This document shows, piece by piece, positions 25,645 through 37,800 of a DNA stretch of 64,000 nt. Made by a program: the position numbers and the translations under genes. The number at the start of each line of letters is the position of its first letter. Position 1 is the first letter of the stretch. This stretch comes from JAWLGZ01 sp041690635 (GTDB lineage Bacteria; Pseudomonadota; Gammaproteobacteria; Thiohalomonadales; Thiohalomonadaceae), in NCBI GenBank assembly GCA_041690635.1, contig JAWLGZ010000002.1, positions 558,001 through 622,000 of the forward strand, read 5' to 3'. The notes under the pieces were generated by a model. It saw only the letters and a program-made list of their open reading frames with translations, had not been told where the DNA came from and searched no databases.

Positions 25645-26279
25645 TGGAGCCGGCCGGCTACGAGGCGTGGTACCACACCCGGCGCGGCCACTGGATCGCC
25701 GAGCGGGAGTTCGCTCTGGCACTGCGGATGCTCCGACCTGCCGCCGGCGAGAGCCTGCTGGACGTGGGCACCGGCACCGGCCACTTCGCCCGCCGCTTCG
25801 CCGCGGCCGGTCTGCAGGTCAGCGGAATCGATCCGGATGCCGCCGCCCTCGCCTACGCCCGCTGCCTGCAGGGCGGAATCGCCTACCTCGAAGGGGACGC
25901 CCGCGCCCTCCCCTTTCCTGACCGCAGCTTCGACCACTGCGCCGCCATCACCAGCCTCTGCTTCATCCCCGAACCGGAACGGGCCCTGGCGGAGATGTGG
26001 CGGGTCTGCCGCCGGGGTGTCTTCCTGGGGCTGCTCAACCGCCGCAGCCTGCTCCACCGGCAGACGGCCGGCCGCGGCGGCTACCGCGGCGCCCGCTGGG
26101 ATGGCGCCGGCGAGGTGATCTCCTGGGCCGGTGAACTCGAACCCACCCCCCGGATTACCGTCGCCAGCGCCCTTTTCCTCCCGGGCGGCGGCCCCGTGGC
26201 GCGCCTGACGGAAAGGCTGATTCCCTCCGGACTCCCATTGGGTGGCTTCTTGGCAGCCTCGCTGTCGAGACCTCTCTGA
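25644..26279 (+). CDS. Class I SAM-dependent methyltransferase
   Basis: A 211-residue methyltransferase with motif I LLDVGTGTGHFARRF, the acidic end of the second strand in VSGIDPD, and a post-motif LPFPDRSFDHCAAIT, as in the UbiE/MenG-type Methyltransf_11 group. The ATG shares a base with the stop of the VTT-rhodanese gene. The substrate is unknown. It lacks the conserved cysteines expected of an ArsM arsenite methyltransferase, so it is probably not ArsM. Confidence 0.85.
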   Translation: MEPAGYEAWYHTRRGHWIAEREFALALRMLRPAAGESLLDVGTGTGHFARRFAAAGLQVSGIDPDAAALAYARCLQGGIAYLEGDARALPFPDRSFDHCAAITSLCFIPEPERALAEMWRVCRRGVFLGLLNRRSLLHRQTAGRGGYRGARWDGAGEVISWAGELEPTPRITVASALFLPGGGPVARLTERLIPSGLPLGGFLAASLSRPL

Positions 26280-26368
26280 CGCGGCGCCCAGCCGATCGAA
26301 ACCCGCCCCGGCCGACGACGATCCACCACCCTCCACTGATTTCCTGCCTGCCCCGCCGCGCGAGCCCC

Positions 26369-26403
26369 TTGACTCGCCTCAGTATTCAAGTATTCTCTTG
26401 AAC
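26369..26403 (+). promoter_or_regulatory. Promoter with overlapping ATTCAA-N8-TTGAAC operator before the TauE gene
   Basis: TTGACT (26369-26374), a 16-base spacer and TATTCT (26391-26396) make a reasonable sigma-70 promoter. Around its -10 element lies a dyad, TTCAAG-N6-CTTGAA (26385-26402), matching half-sites near the ArsR-rhodanese gene and before the sterol-desaturase gene. A repressor bound here would block transcription. Confidence 0.5.
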
Positions 26404-26432
26404 AACTGAGTTACATAGTAAGGGGACCACCA

Positions 26433-27209
26433 ATGACCCTCTCCGCCCTTATCGCCGGCCTCGCCACCGGCATCGTACTCGGCATCTTCGGCAGCGGCGG
26501 CTCCATCATCACCACCCCCGCCCTGCTCTACCTGCTGCACGTGGAGCCGAAGTCGGCCATCGCCATGAGCCTCGGCATCGTCGCCATCACCGCCACCCTC
26601 ACCGCGATCCAGCACTGGCACCAGGGCAACGTGAACCTGAAGGTGACGGCGGTGTTCGGGCTGTTCGGGATCGCGGGCACCTACGCCGGGGCGCGGCTCG
26701 GGGTGATCACCCCGGTGGTGATCCAGCTCACCCTGTTCGCGCTGGTGATGTACGCCGCCGCCTGGAAGATGCTCAAACCGGCCCGCCGGCATCGTTCCGT
26801 GGGCGCGGCTGTGGCCACTGCCGAGGTGTGCAATGAGGGGCGCTGCCTCTCCCAAGTGGCTTTACACGGCATTGTGGTCGGTGCCCTGACCGGCTTGGTG
26901 GGCGTGGGCGGCGGCTTTCTCATCATCCCGGCGCTGGTGCTCCTCTCCGGCCTGCCGATGAAGCAGGCGATCGGCACCTCGTTGGCCATCGTCGCCGTCA
27001 AGTCCTACGCCGGTTTCGCCGGCTATGTGGGCGAGGTGGTGATCGACTACGGGCTGATGGCGGTATTCACGACGGTAGCCATCGCCGGCAGCGTCGTCGG
27101 CACCCGCTTCGCCCATCGCGTTTCCGGGGAGGCGCTGAAGCGGGGATTCGCCATCTTCCTGATGCTGGTGGCCACCTACATCCTGGGCGGCCAGCTGGCC
27201 GGGCTTTGA
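26433..27209 (+). CDS. TauE/SafE-type sulfite/anion exporter
   Basis: A 258-residue membrane protein with about eight helices in two inverted halves, each containing the family glycine-rich signature (GSGGSIITTPALLYLL and GVGGGFLIIPALVLL). The family moves sulfite, sulfoacetate or other organosulfur anions across the inner membrane. It is the first gene of a unit with a small unknown protein and a cysteine desulfurase, and has a well-formed promoter at 26369-26396. Confidence 0.9.
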   Translation: MTLSALIAGLATGIVLGIFGSGGSIITTPALLYLLHVEPKSAIAMSLGIVAITATLTAIQHWHQGNVNLKVTAVFGLFGIAGTYAGARLGVITPVVIQLTLFALVMYAAAWKMLKPARRHRSVGAAVATAEVCNEGRCLSQVALHGIVVGALTGLVGVGGGFLIIPALVLLSGLPMKQAIGTSLAIVAVKSYAGFAGYVGEVVIDYGLMAVFTTVAIAGSVVGTRFAHRVSGEALKRGFAIFLMLVATYILGGQLAGL

Positions 27210-27224
27210 CAAGGGAGCGAACCG

Positions 27225-27560
27225 ATGCCGATCACCCTCTCCGTCATATCGAAACAACCGCCGGGCGGGCGCTGCACCCTCTACATGCGATTCGCGGACA
27301 CGGTGGCGGAGGCGGTCGGGGGACGCGCCGAAATCCTCTATCCGCTACCGGTGTTCCCCATGCCCGAAAATCCGCTGCCACCGGCACCGGCGCTACTGGT
27401 GAACGGGGAGTTGCTCGTCCCCGCCGACGGGGTGATCCTCTCGCCCCAAGAGGTATGCGCGGCGGCGGTGGCTGCCGGCTTTGACGGCGATGCCCCGGCC
27501 CTCCTGCAACGGCTCGAAGCGGAGCAGGAGAAAATGATGGAGGAGTGGGGGAGTGACTGA
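27225..27560 (+). CDS. Small protein of unknown function (possible thioredoxin-like fold)
   Basis: A 111-residue cytosolic protein between the TauE exporter and the cysteine desulfurase. The phrase PALLVNGELLVPADGVILSPQEVCAAA resembles the C-terminal half of small thioredoxin-like or selenoprotein-associated domains ('...LVNG..V....'). No N-terminal CxxC is present, however; the only cysteines are at GGRCTLY and PQEVCAA. Spacing of 15 and 6 bases to its neighbours indicates co-transcription. Confidence 0.6.
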   Translation: MPITLSVISKQPPGGRCTLYMRFADTVAEAVGGRAEILYPLPVFPMPENPLPPAPALLVNGELLVPADGVILSPQEVCAAAVAAGFDGDAPALLQRLEAEQEKMMEEWGSD

Positions 27561-27566
27561 ACACCC

Positions 27567-28739
27567 ATGAGCGACCCGATCTATCTGGATTACAACGCCA
27601 CCACCCCCGTCGACCCGGAGGTGGTAGAGGCGATGCTCCCCTACCTGCGGGGACACTTCGGCAACCCCTCCTCCGACCACCTCTACGGGCAACGCGCGGC
27701 GGAGGCGGTCGCCCGTGCCCGCGGCGAAGTGGCCGGACTGATCGGCGCCGAGTCCGATCAGGTCATCTTCACCGGCTGCGCCACCGAGGCCAACAACCTG
27801 GCCATCCAGGGCACCGCCCGCGCCCGGCGCGATCGGGGACGCCACCTGATCACCAGCGCCGTCGAGCATCCGTCGGTGGCCGAACCGTTGCGCCGGCTCG
27901 CGGCCGAGGGGTGGGAGGTGACTGTTGTGCCCGTGGACAATAACGGGCGGGTCGAACCGGGTTCGCTGGAGGAGGCGCTGCGCCCGGACACCGCCCTGGT
28001 TTCGATCATGCACGCCAACAACGAGGTGGGCGCCATCCAGCCCATCGCCGAACTGGCCCACATCGCCCGCGCCCACGGCGTACCCTTCCACACCGACGCG
28101 GCCCAGTCCGCCGGCAAGATCCCGGTCGATGTGGAGGCGCTGGGGGTGGATCTGCTGACCCTGGCGGGACACAAGTTCTATGCCCCCAAGGGAGTCGGCG
28201 CGCTGTGGGTGTGCCCCGGCACCCCGCTCGAACCGCTGTTCGCGGGCGGTGGCCAGGAGCGCGCCTTCCGGCCGGGCACCGAGAACGTCCCCCACCTGGT
28301 GGCGCTGGGCACGGCGGCACGACTCGCCCGCGTTCGGCTGGAGGAGGAGGCGCCGCGGCTGCGGGTGATGCGGGACCGGCTGTACCGATGGCTGGCGAAA
28401 GATATCCCGGGCCTGATCCTCAACGGCCACCCGGATGAGCGTCTGCCCAACACCCTCAACCTCTCCTTCCCCGGCGTGGACGGCCGCGAACTGCTCGGAC
28501 GGGCGAAGGATGTGGCCGCCTCGGTGGGCGCCGCCTGCCATGCGGCGGGCGGACCGGCCGGCGGTGTGCTGGGGGCGATGGGAATCGCAGGTGCCCGGGC
28601 CCGCGGCGCGGTCCGCCTGTCGGTGGGCAGACCCACCACCGAACGGGACCTGGAACGGGCGGCCGCCGAGTTGGTGGCCGCCTGGCGCTCTCTCACGGCA
28701 GTACAGGTTCCGCCCGGCACGCCCCGAACCGATCGGTGA
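27567..28739 (+). CDS. Cysteine desulfurase (NifS/IscS class)
   Basis: A 390-residue PLP enzyme that takes sulfur from cysteine as an enzyme persulfide. Visible: start IYLDYNATTPVDPEV, substrate-binding HANNEVGAIQPI, cofactor lysine in TLAGHKFYAPKGVG, the GGGQERAFRPGTEN block, and the mobile-loop cysteine in SVGAACHAAGGPAG. The first loop residues differ from housekeeping IscS (ACTSASLEPSYV), so this is probably an accessory desulfurase serving the local sulfur genes. Its 3' end overlaps the convergent nitroreductase gene by 47 bases. Confidence 0.93.
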   Translation: MSDPIYLDYNATTPVDPEVVEAMLPYLRGHFGNPSSDHLYGQRAAEAVARARGEVAGLIGAESDQVIFTGCATEANNLAIQGTARARRDRGRHLITSAVEHPSVAEPLRRLAAEGWEVTVVPVDNNGRVEPGSLEEALRPDTALVSIMHANNEVGAIQPIAELAHIARAHGVPFHTDAAQSAGKIPVDVEALGVDLLTLAGHKFYAPKGVGALWVCPGTPLEPLFAGGGQERAFRPGTENVPHLVALGTAARLARVRLEEEAPRLRVMRDRLYRWLAKDIPGLILNGHPDERLPNTLNLSFPGVDGRELLGRAKDVAASVGAACHAAGGPAGGVLGAMGIAGARARGAVRLSVGRPTTERDLERAAAELVAAWRSLTAVQVPPGTPRTDR

Positions 28740-29325
28740 CCACCACCTCCTCCAGGGCCAGCGGCCCCGGGCGGGGCCAAGGTCCGCGGGCCGCCTTGCC
28801 GATGGCGACGAAGAGCCCGATCACATGGTCCCCCGGAAGGCCGATGATCCGGCCCACGGCATCGAAGTCGGAGAGGTCCATGGGGCAGGAGTCGTAACCC
28901 ATTCCCTTCGCCGCCAGCATCAGCGTCTGGGCGGCAATACCGCAGGAGCGCATCGCCTCGTCCCGCTGCACCTGTTCCCTGCCGTCGTAGTACTCATCGA
29001 TGGCAGCGAGGACACCTTCACGGACGTCCGCGGGGGCGTCGCGCCAGTACCGCTCTGGTGACTTTTTCCACGCCTTGAGGTCGGCGCAGACAACCACCAG
29101 GAGCGACGCATCGGTGATCTGCGGCTGCATCCAGGTGACCGCGCGCAACGCCTCCCGCAGTGCGCGGTCGCGCACCACGACGAAGCGCCAGTGCTGGAGA
29201 TTGAAGGCGGTCGGTGACAGCATGGCGAGCCGCAGCAATCTCTCTGCGTCCTCCTTCGGCATGACGTGGCCCGGGTCGAATTGTTTGATCGAACGACGGC
29301 TCTCAATGGCGGTAAAAACGTCCAT
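28693..29325 (-). CDS. Nitroreductase family protein
   Basis: A 210-residue flavoprotein-type NAD(P)H oxidoreductase. The N terminus FTAIESRRSIKQFDPGH gives the phosphate-binding Arg-Arg-Ser, followed by LLRLAMLSPTAFNLQHWRF and, near the end, MGYDSCPMDL, all standard for FMN-dependent nitroreductases. The substrate is unknown. It is divergent from an HxlR-type regulator, the classical arrangement in which the regulator responds to an electrophile and controls the reductase. Confidence 0.93.
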   Translation of the reverse strand: MDVFTAIESRRSIKQFDPGHVMPKEDAERLLRLAMLSPTAFNLQHWRFVVVRDRALREALRAVTWMQPQITDASLLVVVCADLKAWKKSPERYWRDAPADVREGVLAAIDEYYDGREQVQRDEAMRSCGIAAQTLMLAAKGMGYDSCPMDLSDFDAVGRIIGLPGDHVIGLFVAIGKAARGPWPRPGPLALEEVVVTDRFGACRAEPVLP

Positions 29326-29444
29326 GACCTCTCCTCGTGCGCTTGGATGGAAACCGGCACGAGCGATACTATTCGTTCAGCGGCGATGTCGTAAGAACGC
29401 ACATTTCCGATACCTGGTACCCCTTTGTATACCTGGATTTCCGC

Positions 29445-29823
29445 ATGCGACACGATCGGTACGACTGTGATTTCGGCTGTCCGGTGGAGGCCTGCCTGGA
29501 GGTTGTCGGCGGCAAATGGAAAGGGGTGGTGCTGTTCCATCTCCTCGGCGGCACCAGGCGTTTCAACGAACTGCGCCGCCTGATGCCGGCGGTGACGCAG
29601 CGCATGCTGACGCGGCAGTTGCGTGAACTGGAGGAGGACGGGATTGTCGCCCGTACCGTCTACCCCGAAGTGCCGCCGCGGGTCGAGTATCGGCTCACGG
29701 AGTTGGGCCAGACCCCTGGAGCCGATCCTCCGGCAGCTGCGGCAGTGGGGCTCGGACTACCTGGAGGCCATCGTCGCCATCCGCACGGAGCGGGCACGCA
29801 TCGCGCGGGAGCAGTCCACGTAG
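29445..29823 (+). pseudogene. HxlR-family regulator interrupted by a +1 frameshift
   Basis: The first ~90 residues are a clear HxlR winged helix (CPVEACLEVVGGKWK, then RFNELRRLMPAVTQRMLTRQL and VEYRLTELGQT). At the run CCCC (29713-29716) the frame is lost. Deleting one C restores LEPILRQLRQWGSDYLE and a normal stop at 29823, giving the expected ~125 residues. As written, the frame instead runs on into the following acetyltransferase. The cause is a sequencing error in a homopolymer or a real inactivating insertion. Its place beside the nitroreductase suggests it controls that gene. Confidence 0.8.
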
Positions 29824-29864
29824 AACCTCCTCTACCCCCAATGAATGAATCCACAGGAGCCCCC

Positions 29865-30296
29865 ATGGAGATCGCACTGGCCATCACCGACGACGAGATC
29901 ACCGCCTGCTATCCGGTCCTGCGCGAGCTGCGCCCCCACCTCGAAGCGACGGAATTCCTGTCGCGGGTGCGCGCACAACAGGCCGATGGATATCGGCTGG
30001 CATTCGGTCGCACGGGGGACGGGGTGGTCGCCGTCGCCGGCTTCCGTATCGGCGAGAATCTCGCCTGGGGCCACCACCTCTATGTGGACGACCTGGTCAC
30101 CCTGGCCGCCCACCGGTCACAGGGATACGGCGCCGCCCTGCTCGGCTGGCTCAAGGAGCACGCCACCGGGGAAGGGTGTGCACAGCTTCACCTCGACTCG
30201 GGCATGCAGCGCCTGGAGGCGCACCGGTTCTACGAGCACGAGGGGATGGTGAAAGCCGGCTTCCATTTCGCTCAACCCCTTTCAGGCAATGATTAG
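29865..30296 (+). CDS. GNAT-family N-acetyltransferase
   Basis: A 143-residue acetyltransferase with the acetyl-CoA-binding motif A in LVTLAAHRSQGYGAALLGWL and a following LDSGMQRLEAHRFYEHEGM. The ATG at 29865 was chosen for its AGGAG site; an ATG at 29841 is also in frame. Because of the upstream frameshift this gene now lies in one continuous frame with the HxlR N terminus, but the ribosome site marks it as a separate protein. The substrate is unknown. Confidence 0.88.
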   Translation: MEIALAITDDEITACYPVLRELRPHLEATEFLSRVRAQQADGYRLAFGRTGDGVVAVAGFRIGENLAWGHHLYVDDLVTLAAHRSQGYGAALLGWLKEHATGEGCAQLHLDSGMQRLEAHRFYEHEGMVKAGFHFAQPLSGND

Positions 30297-30398
30297 GAGT
30301 CCCGGGCGGGGTACGACCCATCTCCGGGTTTGAATGACCGCCCACCCCCGACTTGCAGGCTTGCCTTCATCCCCCACTGAGGCTATCTTGTGCCCGAT

Positions 30399-30593
30399 CT
30401 TCGGTGCACCCACCAAATCTTGTGGTTGCGGTAACAGGGAATCCGGTGTGAATCCGGAACTGTCGCGCAGCGGTGTGGGGGAACGAAGGCCGCTCGGCGT
30501 TTGATCGCCAGGCACTGCCCGAAAGGGTGGGAAGCCGCGGCCGTAGGTGCTCACAGGAGCGCGCCCCCGAGTCCGAATACCTGCCGAGGAAGG
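30399..30593 (+). promoter_or_regulatory. Cobalamin (B12) riboswitch in the nrdAB leader
   Basis: The leader shows the ordered conserved segments of a cobalamin aptamer: a closing-stem arm CTTCGGTG (30399), then GGTAACAGGGAATCCGGTG, GTGAATCCGGAACTGTCGC, CAGCGGT, AGGCACTG, GTGGGAAGCCG, and the B12-box-like GAGTCCGAATACCTGCC (30569-30585), whose end pairs back to the first arm. Adenosylcobalamin binding would be expected to switch off the downstream genes. This makes sense for a B12-independent reductase kept in reserve when vitamin is plentiful. Confidence 0.9.
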
Positions 30594-30710
30594 GCCCGTC
30601 TGACGACGGGCCGGACCCGAGCCTTCGCGTCAAAGGCCTCGGGGGCGCCCTCCTGTTCGGCGGCCCCGTTCCTTCGCGATGGCCCCACCCGACAGAGACT
30701 GGGAGGCGCC
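30593..30710 (+). promoter_or_regulatory. Riboswitch expression platform before nrdA
   Basis: A strong hairpin with arms GGCCCGTC and GACGGGCC (about 30593-30612) and a second pairing CCCGAG with CTCGGG (about 30615-30643) lie between the aptamer and the GGGAGG ribosome site of nrdA. No T tract follows, so control of translation initiation or Rho-dependent termination is more likely than an intrinsic terminator. Confidence 0.5.
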
Positions 30711-33512
<2,802 letters not shown>

Positions 33513-33554
33513 GGCAGTTACAAGTGGCAAGTGACAAGTTGCAAGGGGAAAGCG

Positions 33555-34655
33555 ATGTTCCAGAACTGGGATGACCCGATTTCTGCGGTGTGGGCGCCGG
33601 CCCGGCCGGTGGCGGTGAAATCCGAATCCGAAGCGGAGAGCACCACTGCGGTCCCACCGATCAACCCCGAGGACAAGCGGGTAGTGGGCGGCCTGGCCGA
33701 CATCAACCAGCTGGCACCGTTCAAGTATCCGTGGGCATGGGAGTATTTCCTCAACGCCAACCGCAACCACTGGACGCCACTGGACATCAACATGGCCCAG
33801 GATGTTCACGACTATCACCACAAGCTCACGCCGGAGGAGCGTCACCTCTACGAGAACGTGCTCGCCTATCTCACCACCTCCGACATCCTTGCCATGCGCA
33901 ACATCGGCCTGGCGGTAATGGAGAAGATGACCGCGCCGGAACTCCAGATCTATCAGGCGCGCCAGGTGTACGAAGAGGCGCTGCACACCTGGACCTATCA
34001 GCACTGCATCGAGACCCTGGGCCTCGATCAGGGGGAGATCTACAACCGCTACCGGGTCGTGCCCGCCATCCACGGCAAGATCCGCATCGCCAACCGCCGC
34101 CTGGAGGCGGTCCTGCGCTCCGGCCTCGACCTCCGCGATCGCGAGGCGCTGCACGAGTTTCTTCTCGCCTATCTCTTCTTCGCCGCGGTGTTCGAAGGGT
34201 GCTGGTTCTACAACGGCTTCTCCCCCATCTTCGCCCTGCAGCGACGCGGCCTGATGAAGGGCACCGCCGAGCAGTTGCAGTACATCATGCGCGACGAGGT
34301 GCTCCACTGCGGCTTTGGTATCCGCGTGGTGAAACAGATCATGCAGGAGGAGAAGATCGTCCCGGACGACACTGCGCTGGCGGGGATGTGGCAGGAGGCG
34401 GAGCAGGCGGAGGCGGACTACGCCCGCCATCTGCTGCCCAAACCGATCCTCGGCTACTCCGCCGACCAGCACATCGAACAGTTCCGCCATATCGCCAACC
34501 GTCGCGCCCGCCAGCTCGGCCTGGAGCCCCCCTTCCCCGGCGCCGAAAACGTCCTGCCGTGGCTCGATGAGCAGGCCAACCTGCGCAAGGAGAAAAACTT
34601 CTTCGAGACCCGGGTGACCGAGTACCAGAGCGGTGGCGGGCTGCGTTGGAGTTGA
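33555..34655 (+). CDS. nrdB: Class Ia ribonucleoside-diphosphate reductase, small subunit
   Basis: A 366-residue R2 subunit that holds the di-iron centre and the tyrosyl radical. The pattern Glu141-x-x-His144-x-x-x-Tyr148 (EALHTWTYQH) matches E. coli Glu115/His118/Tyr122, so the radical tyrosine is retained and this is not a chlamydia-type Ic subunit. Further ligands are in EFLLAYLFFAAVFEGCWF and MRDEVLHCGF. The ATG at 33555 has AGGGGAA before it. It is co-transcribed with nrdA and therefore also under the riboswitch. Confidence 0.95.
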   Translation: MFQNWDDPISAVWAPARPVAVKSESEAESTTAVPPINPEDKRVVGGLADINQLAPFKYPWAWEYFLNANRNHWTPLDINMAQDVHDYHHKLTPEERHLYENVLAYLTTSDILAMRNIGLAVMEKMTAPELQIYQARQVYEEALHTWTYQHCIETLGLDQGEIYNRYRVVPAIHGKIRIANRRLEAVLRSGLDLRDREALHEFLLAYLFFAAVFEGCWFYNGFSPIFALQRRGLMKGTAEQLQYIMRDEVLHCGFGIRVVKQIMQEEKIVPDDTALAGMWQEAEQAEADYARHLLPKPILGYSADQHIEQFRHIANRRARQLGLEPPFPGAENVLPWLDEQANLRKEKNFFETRVTEYQSGGGLRWS

Positions 34656-34813
34656 GGTCACAAATTGCGGCAACCGAGCACCTTGCCCCGCTCGTCGGTG
34701 ACGTGGAAGTCGGCCAGGTAGCATCTTTCACCACGAACAGGGGCAAAGGTGTAAGACAGATGTAAGGTAGCGCATCCTAATATGGTGCCCTCATCAACCG
34801 CGGGGGACGCGCC

Positions 34814-37800
34814 ATGTGCCGCACCACTCTCAACGCCATATTTCTCGGCGTCATGCTAATCCTGCTCGCAGGGTGTGGCGGGGGTGGAACGGGCAATGGG
34901 ACCGTCACACTCTCGGGGCTCGCCGTCAACGGCCCGCTTGCCGGGGCGCTGGTGGAGGTCTGGAGCCGTGACGAGACGACACAATTCCACACCACCACCG
35001 ACAGCAACGGGCGTTTCACCCTCGAACTTCGGCAGGACCCGCCGTACCGGGTGCGGGTAACCGGCGGCACGCTGAACGGAGTCCCCTATACGGGCGTCCT
35101 GCTGGGCTCATGCGAAGATGCCGGTGGCGAGTGCGGCATCACTCCCCTTAGCACAGTGATCGTCCGCCTGATGGACAACCACGGCTTCAATGCCGGCGAC
35201 GCCGGCGCCCGCCTAGCCAACCTGATTGGATTCAATCCCGTAACCGATGGAGATCCCTTCCTTGATTCCGGTACCGGTAACGGTCTGTTCAACACGGATG
35301 CCGCACGTACAGCAATAGAAGGCGGTGATGGCCTGGAGGCGTGGCTCGACAGTTTTGTGGCTTGGGCGACCGGCAACAACGACTTTGCGTCACCACCGCC
35401 CGGTGTGGTTCCGAACAACCACACCGTCTCCACCAGCGTCGGCACAGGAGGCGGCATCAGCCCGGCCAGCCGCACGGTGAGCCACGGCAGCACCACCGCG
35501 TTTACGCTCACTCCGGACAGCGGCTATCGCATCGATTCCGTCAGCGGCTGCGGCGGCACACTGGACGGCAGCACCTACACCACCGGCGCCGTCACCGCCG
35601 ATTGCACGGTTGCGGCGACATTCAGCCTGAGCAGCTACACGGTCTCCACCAGCGTCGGCACAGGCGGCGGCATCAGCCCGGCCAGCGGCACGGTGAGCCA
35701 CGGCAGCACCACCGCGTTTACGCTCACTCCGGACAGCGGCTATCGCATCGATTCCGTCAGCGGCTGCGGCGGCACACTGGACGGCANNNNNNNNNNNNNN
35801 NNNNNNNNNNNNNNNNNNNNNNNNNNNNNNNNNNNNNNNNNNNNNNNNNNNNNNNNNNNNNNNNNNNNNNNNNNNNNNNNNNNNNNGCACCTACACCACC
35901 GGCGCCGTCACCGCCGATTGCACGGTTGCGGCAGCCTTTGAAATCACTACATACGCCGTCGGCGGAACCCTCACCGGCCTTGCGCAGGGCAAGAGCATCA
36001 CCCTGCTGCTGAACGGCGGCGACGACCTCACCCTGGACCACACCGCCAACGGCAACCCCTTCAGCTTCACCGCCACCCTGCCCCCCGGCAGCCCCTATTC
36101 GGTCACGCTGTCCGCCCAGCCCGCGCAGCACCACTGCACGGTGGCGAACGGCAACGGCACGATGGGGGGCGCCTCGGTGATGGATGTGGACATCGCCTGC
36201 ACCCAGTTCCTCTTGGTCGCCGTGGGGTACGACCACACCCTGGCCGTGAAGGCCGACGGCACCCTCTGGGCCTGGGGCGGCAACTGGGCCGGCCAGCTCG
36301 GTCTGGGCGATACCAATGACCGCTGGTCGCCCACGCAGGTGGGCACCGCCACCGACTGGGTGGCCGTGACCGCGGGCGAGGATCACTCGCTCGCGGTCAG
36401 GGCGGACGGCAGCCTCTGGGCTTGGGGCGACAACGGTGAAAGCCAGCTCGGCCTGGGGGATACCGGCAGGCGCTACTTCCCGGTCCGGGTGGGCAGCGAC
36501 GCGGACTGGAAGGGGGTGGACGCCGGTCCGTATCACTCGCTGGCGGTCAAGACCGACGGCACGCTTTGGGCCTGGGGCCGCAACTTGTACGGCCAGCTCG
36601 GCCTGGGCGACACCGAAGACCGTGCATCGCCGACACAGGTGGGCAGCGATACCGACTGGGAGAAGGTGAGCACCGACGGATACCACACCCTGGCCATCCG
36701 CGGCGATGGTACCCTCTGGGGCTGGGGCAGCAATTGGTCCGGCCAACTCGGCCTGGGCGACACCGACGACCGTGCATCGCCGACACAGGTGGACGCCGAC
36801 GCCGACTGGGCGGCCGTCGAGGCGGGAAGCGATCACACGCTGGCGCTGCGCGCCGACGGCACCCTCTGGGTCTGGGGCAGCAACTGGTACGGCCAGCTCG
36901 GCCTGGGCGACACCGCCAACCGCACATTGCCCACACAGGTGGGCGGCGATGCCTGGAAAGAGATCAGCGCGGGTGAGTACTACTCGTTCGCCGTCAGGGG
37001 GGACGACACCCTGTGGGCCTGGGGTATTAACCAACACCGGCAGTTGGGTCTGGGCGATACCGATGACCGCTGGTCGCCCACGCAGGTAGGCGCGGCCGCC
37101 GACTGGCACACGATTTCTACCGGCCGGTGGTACGACCACTTTCACCACGTGGCGGTCACCACCGACGGCTCGTTGCGGGCCTGGGGCAACAACTGGTCGG
37201 GCCAACTGGGGCTGGGGGTCTCGCGCGATTTCCTGACCCCGGAACAGACCGTGGCCGATACCGGCTGGGAAACCGTCCGTGCGAGCCTGCTCCGTACCCT
37301 CGCCCTCAAGGCTGGCGGCACCCTCTGGGCCTGGGGCCACAACCAGTACGGCCAGCTCGGCCTGGGCGATACCGACGACCGCACGTCCCCGGCGCAGGTG
37401 GGCAGCGACGCCGACTGGGAGCATCTCACCACCGGCGAGTACCACGCCGTGGCCATCAAGAGCGACGGCACCCTCTGGGCCTGGGGTCTGAACACCAACG
37501 GCCAACTCGGCCTGGGCGACACCACCCAGCGCACCGCCCCTGCACAGATCGCAGGCAACGACTGGAGAGAGGTGGCAGCGGGCTGGCTCCACACCCTGGC
37601 GGTCAAGAGCGACGGCACCCTCTGGGCGTGGGGCGGGAACACCAATGGCCAGCTCGGCCTGGGCGATACCGCCCAGCGCACCGCCCCGGTGCAGGTGGGC
37701 AGCGACAGCGACTGGGAGTCCGTCAGCGCCGGCCAGGACTACACCCTCGCCACCAAGAGCGACGGCACCCTCTGGGCCTGGGGCTTTAACGGTTCGGGTC

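Noticed and set aside
25644..26279. Methyltransferase as ArsM of the arsenosugar pathway
   Set aside because: The conserved arsenite-binding cysteines of ArsM are not present and the gene belongs to the VTT-rhodanese unit.
34658..34840. Reverse-strand open stretch ending ...RGERCYLADFHVTDERGKVLGCRNL-like residues after nrdB
   Set aside because: It looks faintly protein-like but has no start codon before an upstream stop and overlaps the start of the RCC1 lipoprotein. It could be a gene relic, but I cannot support it.
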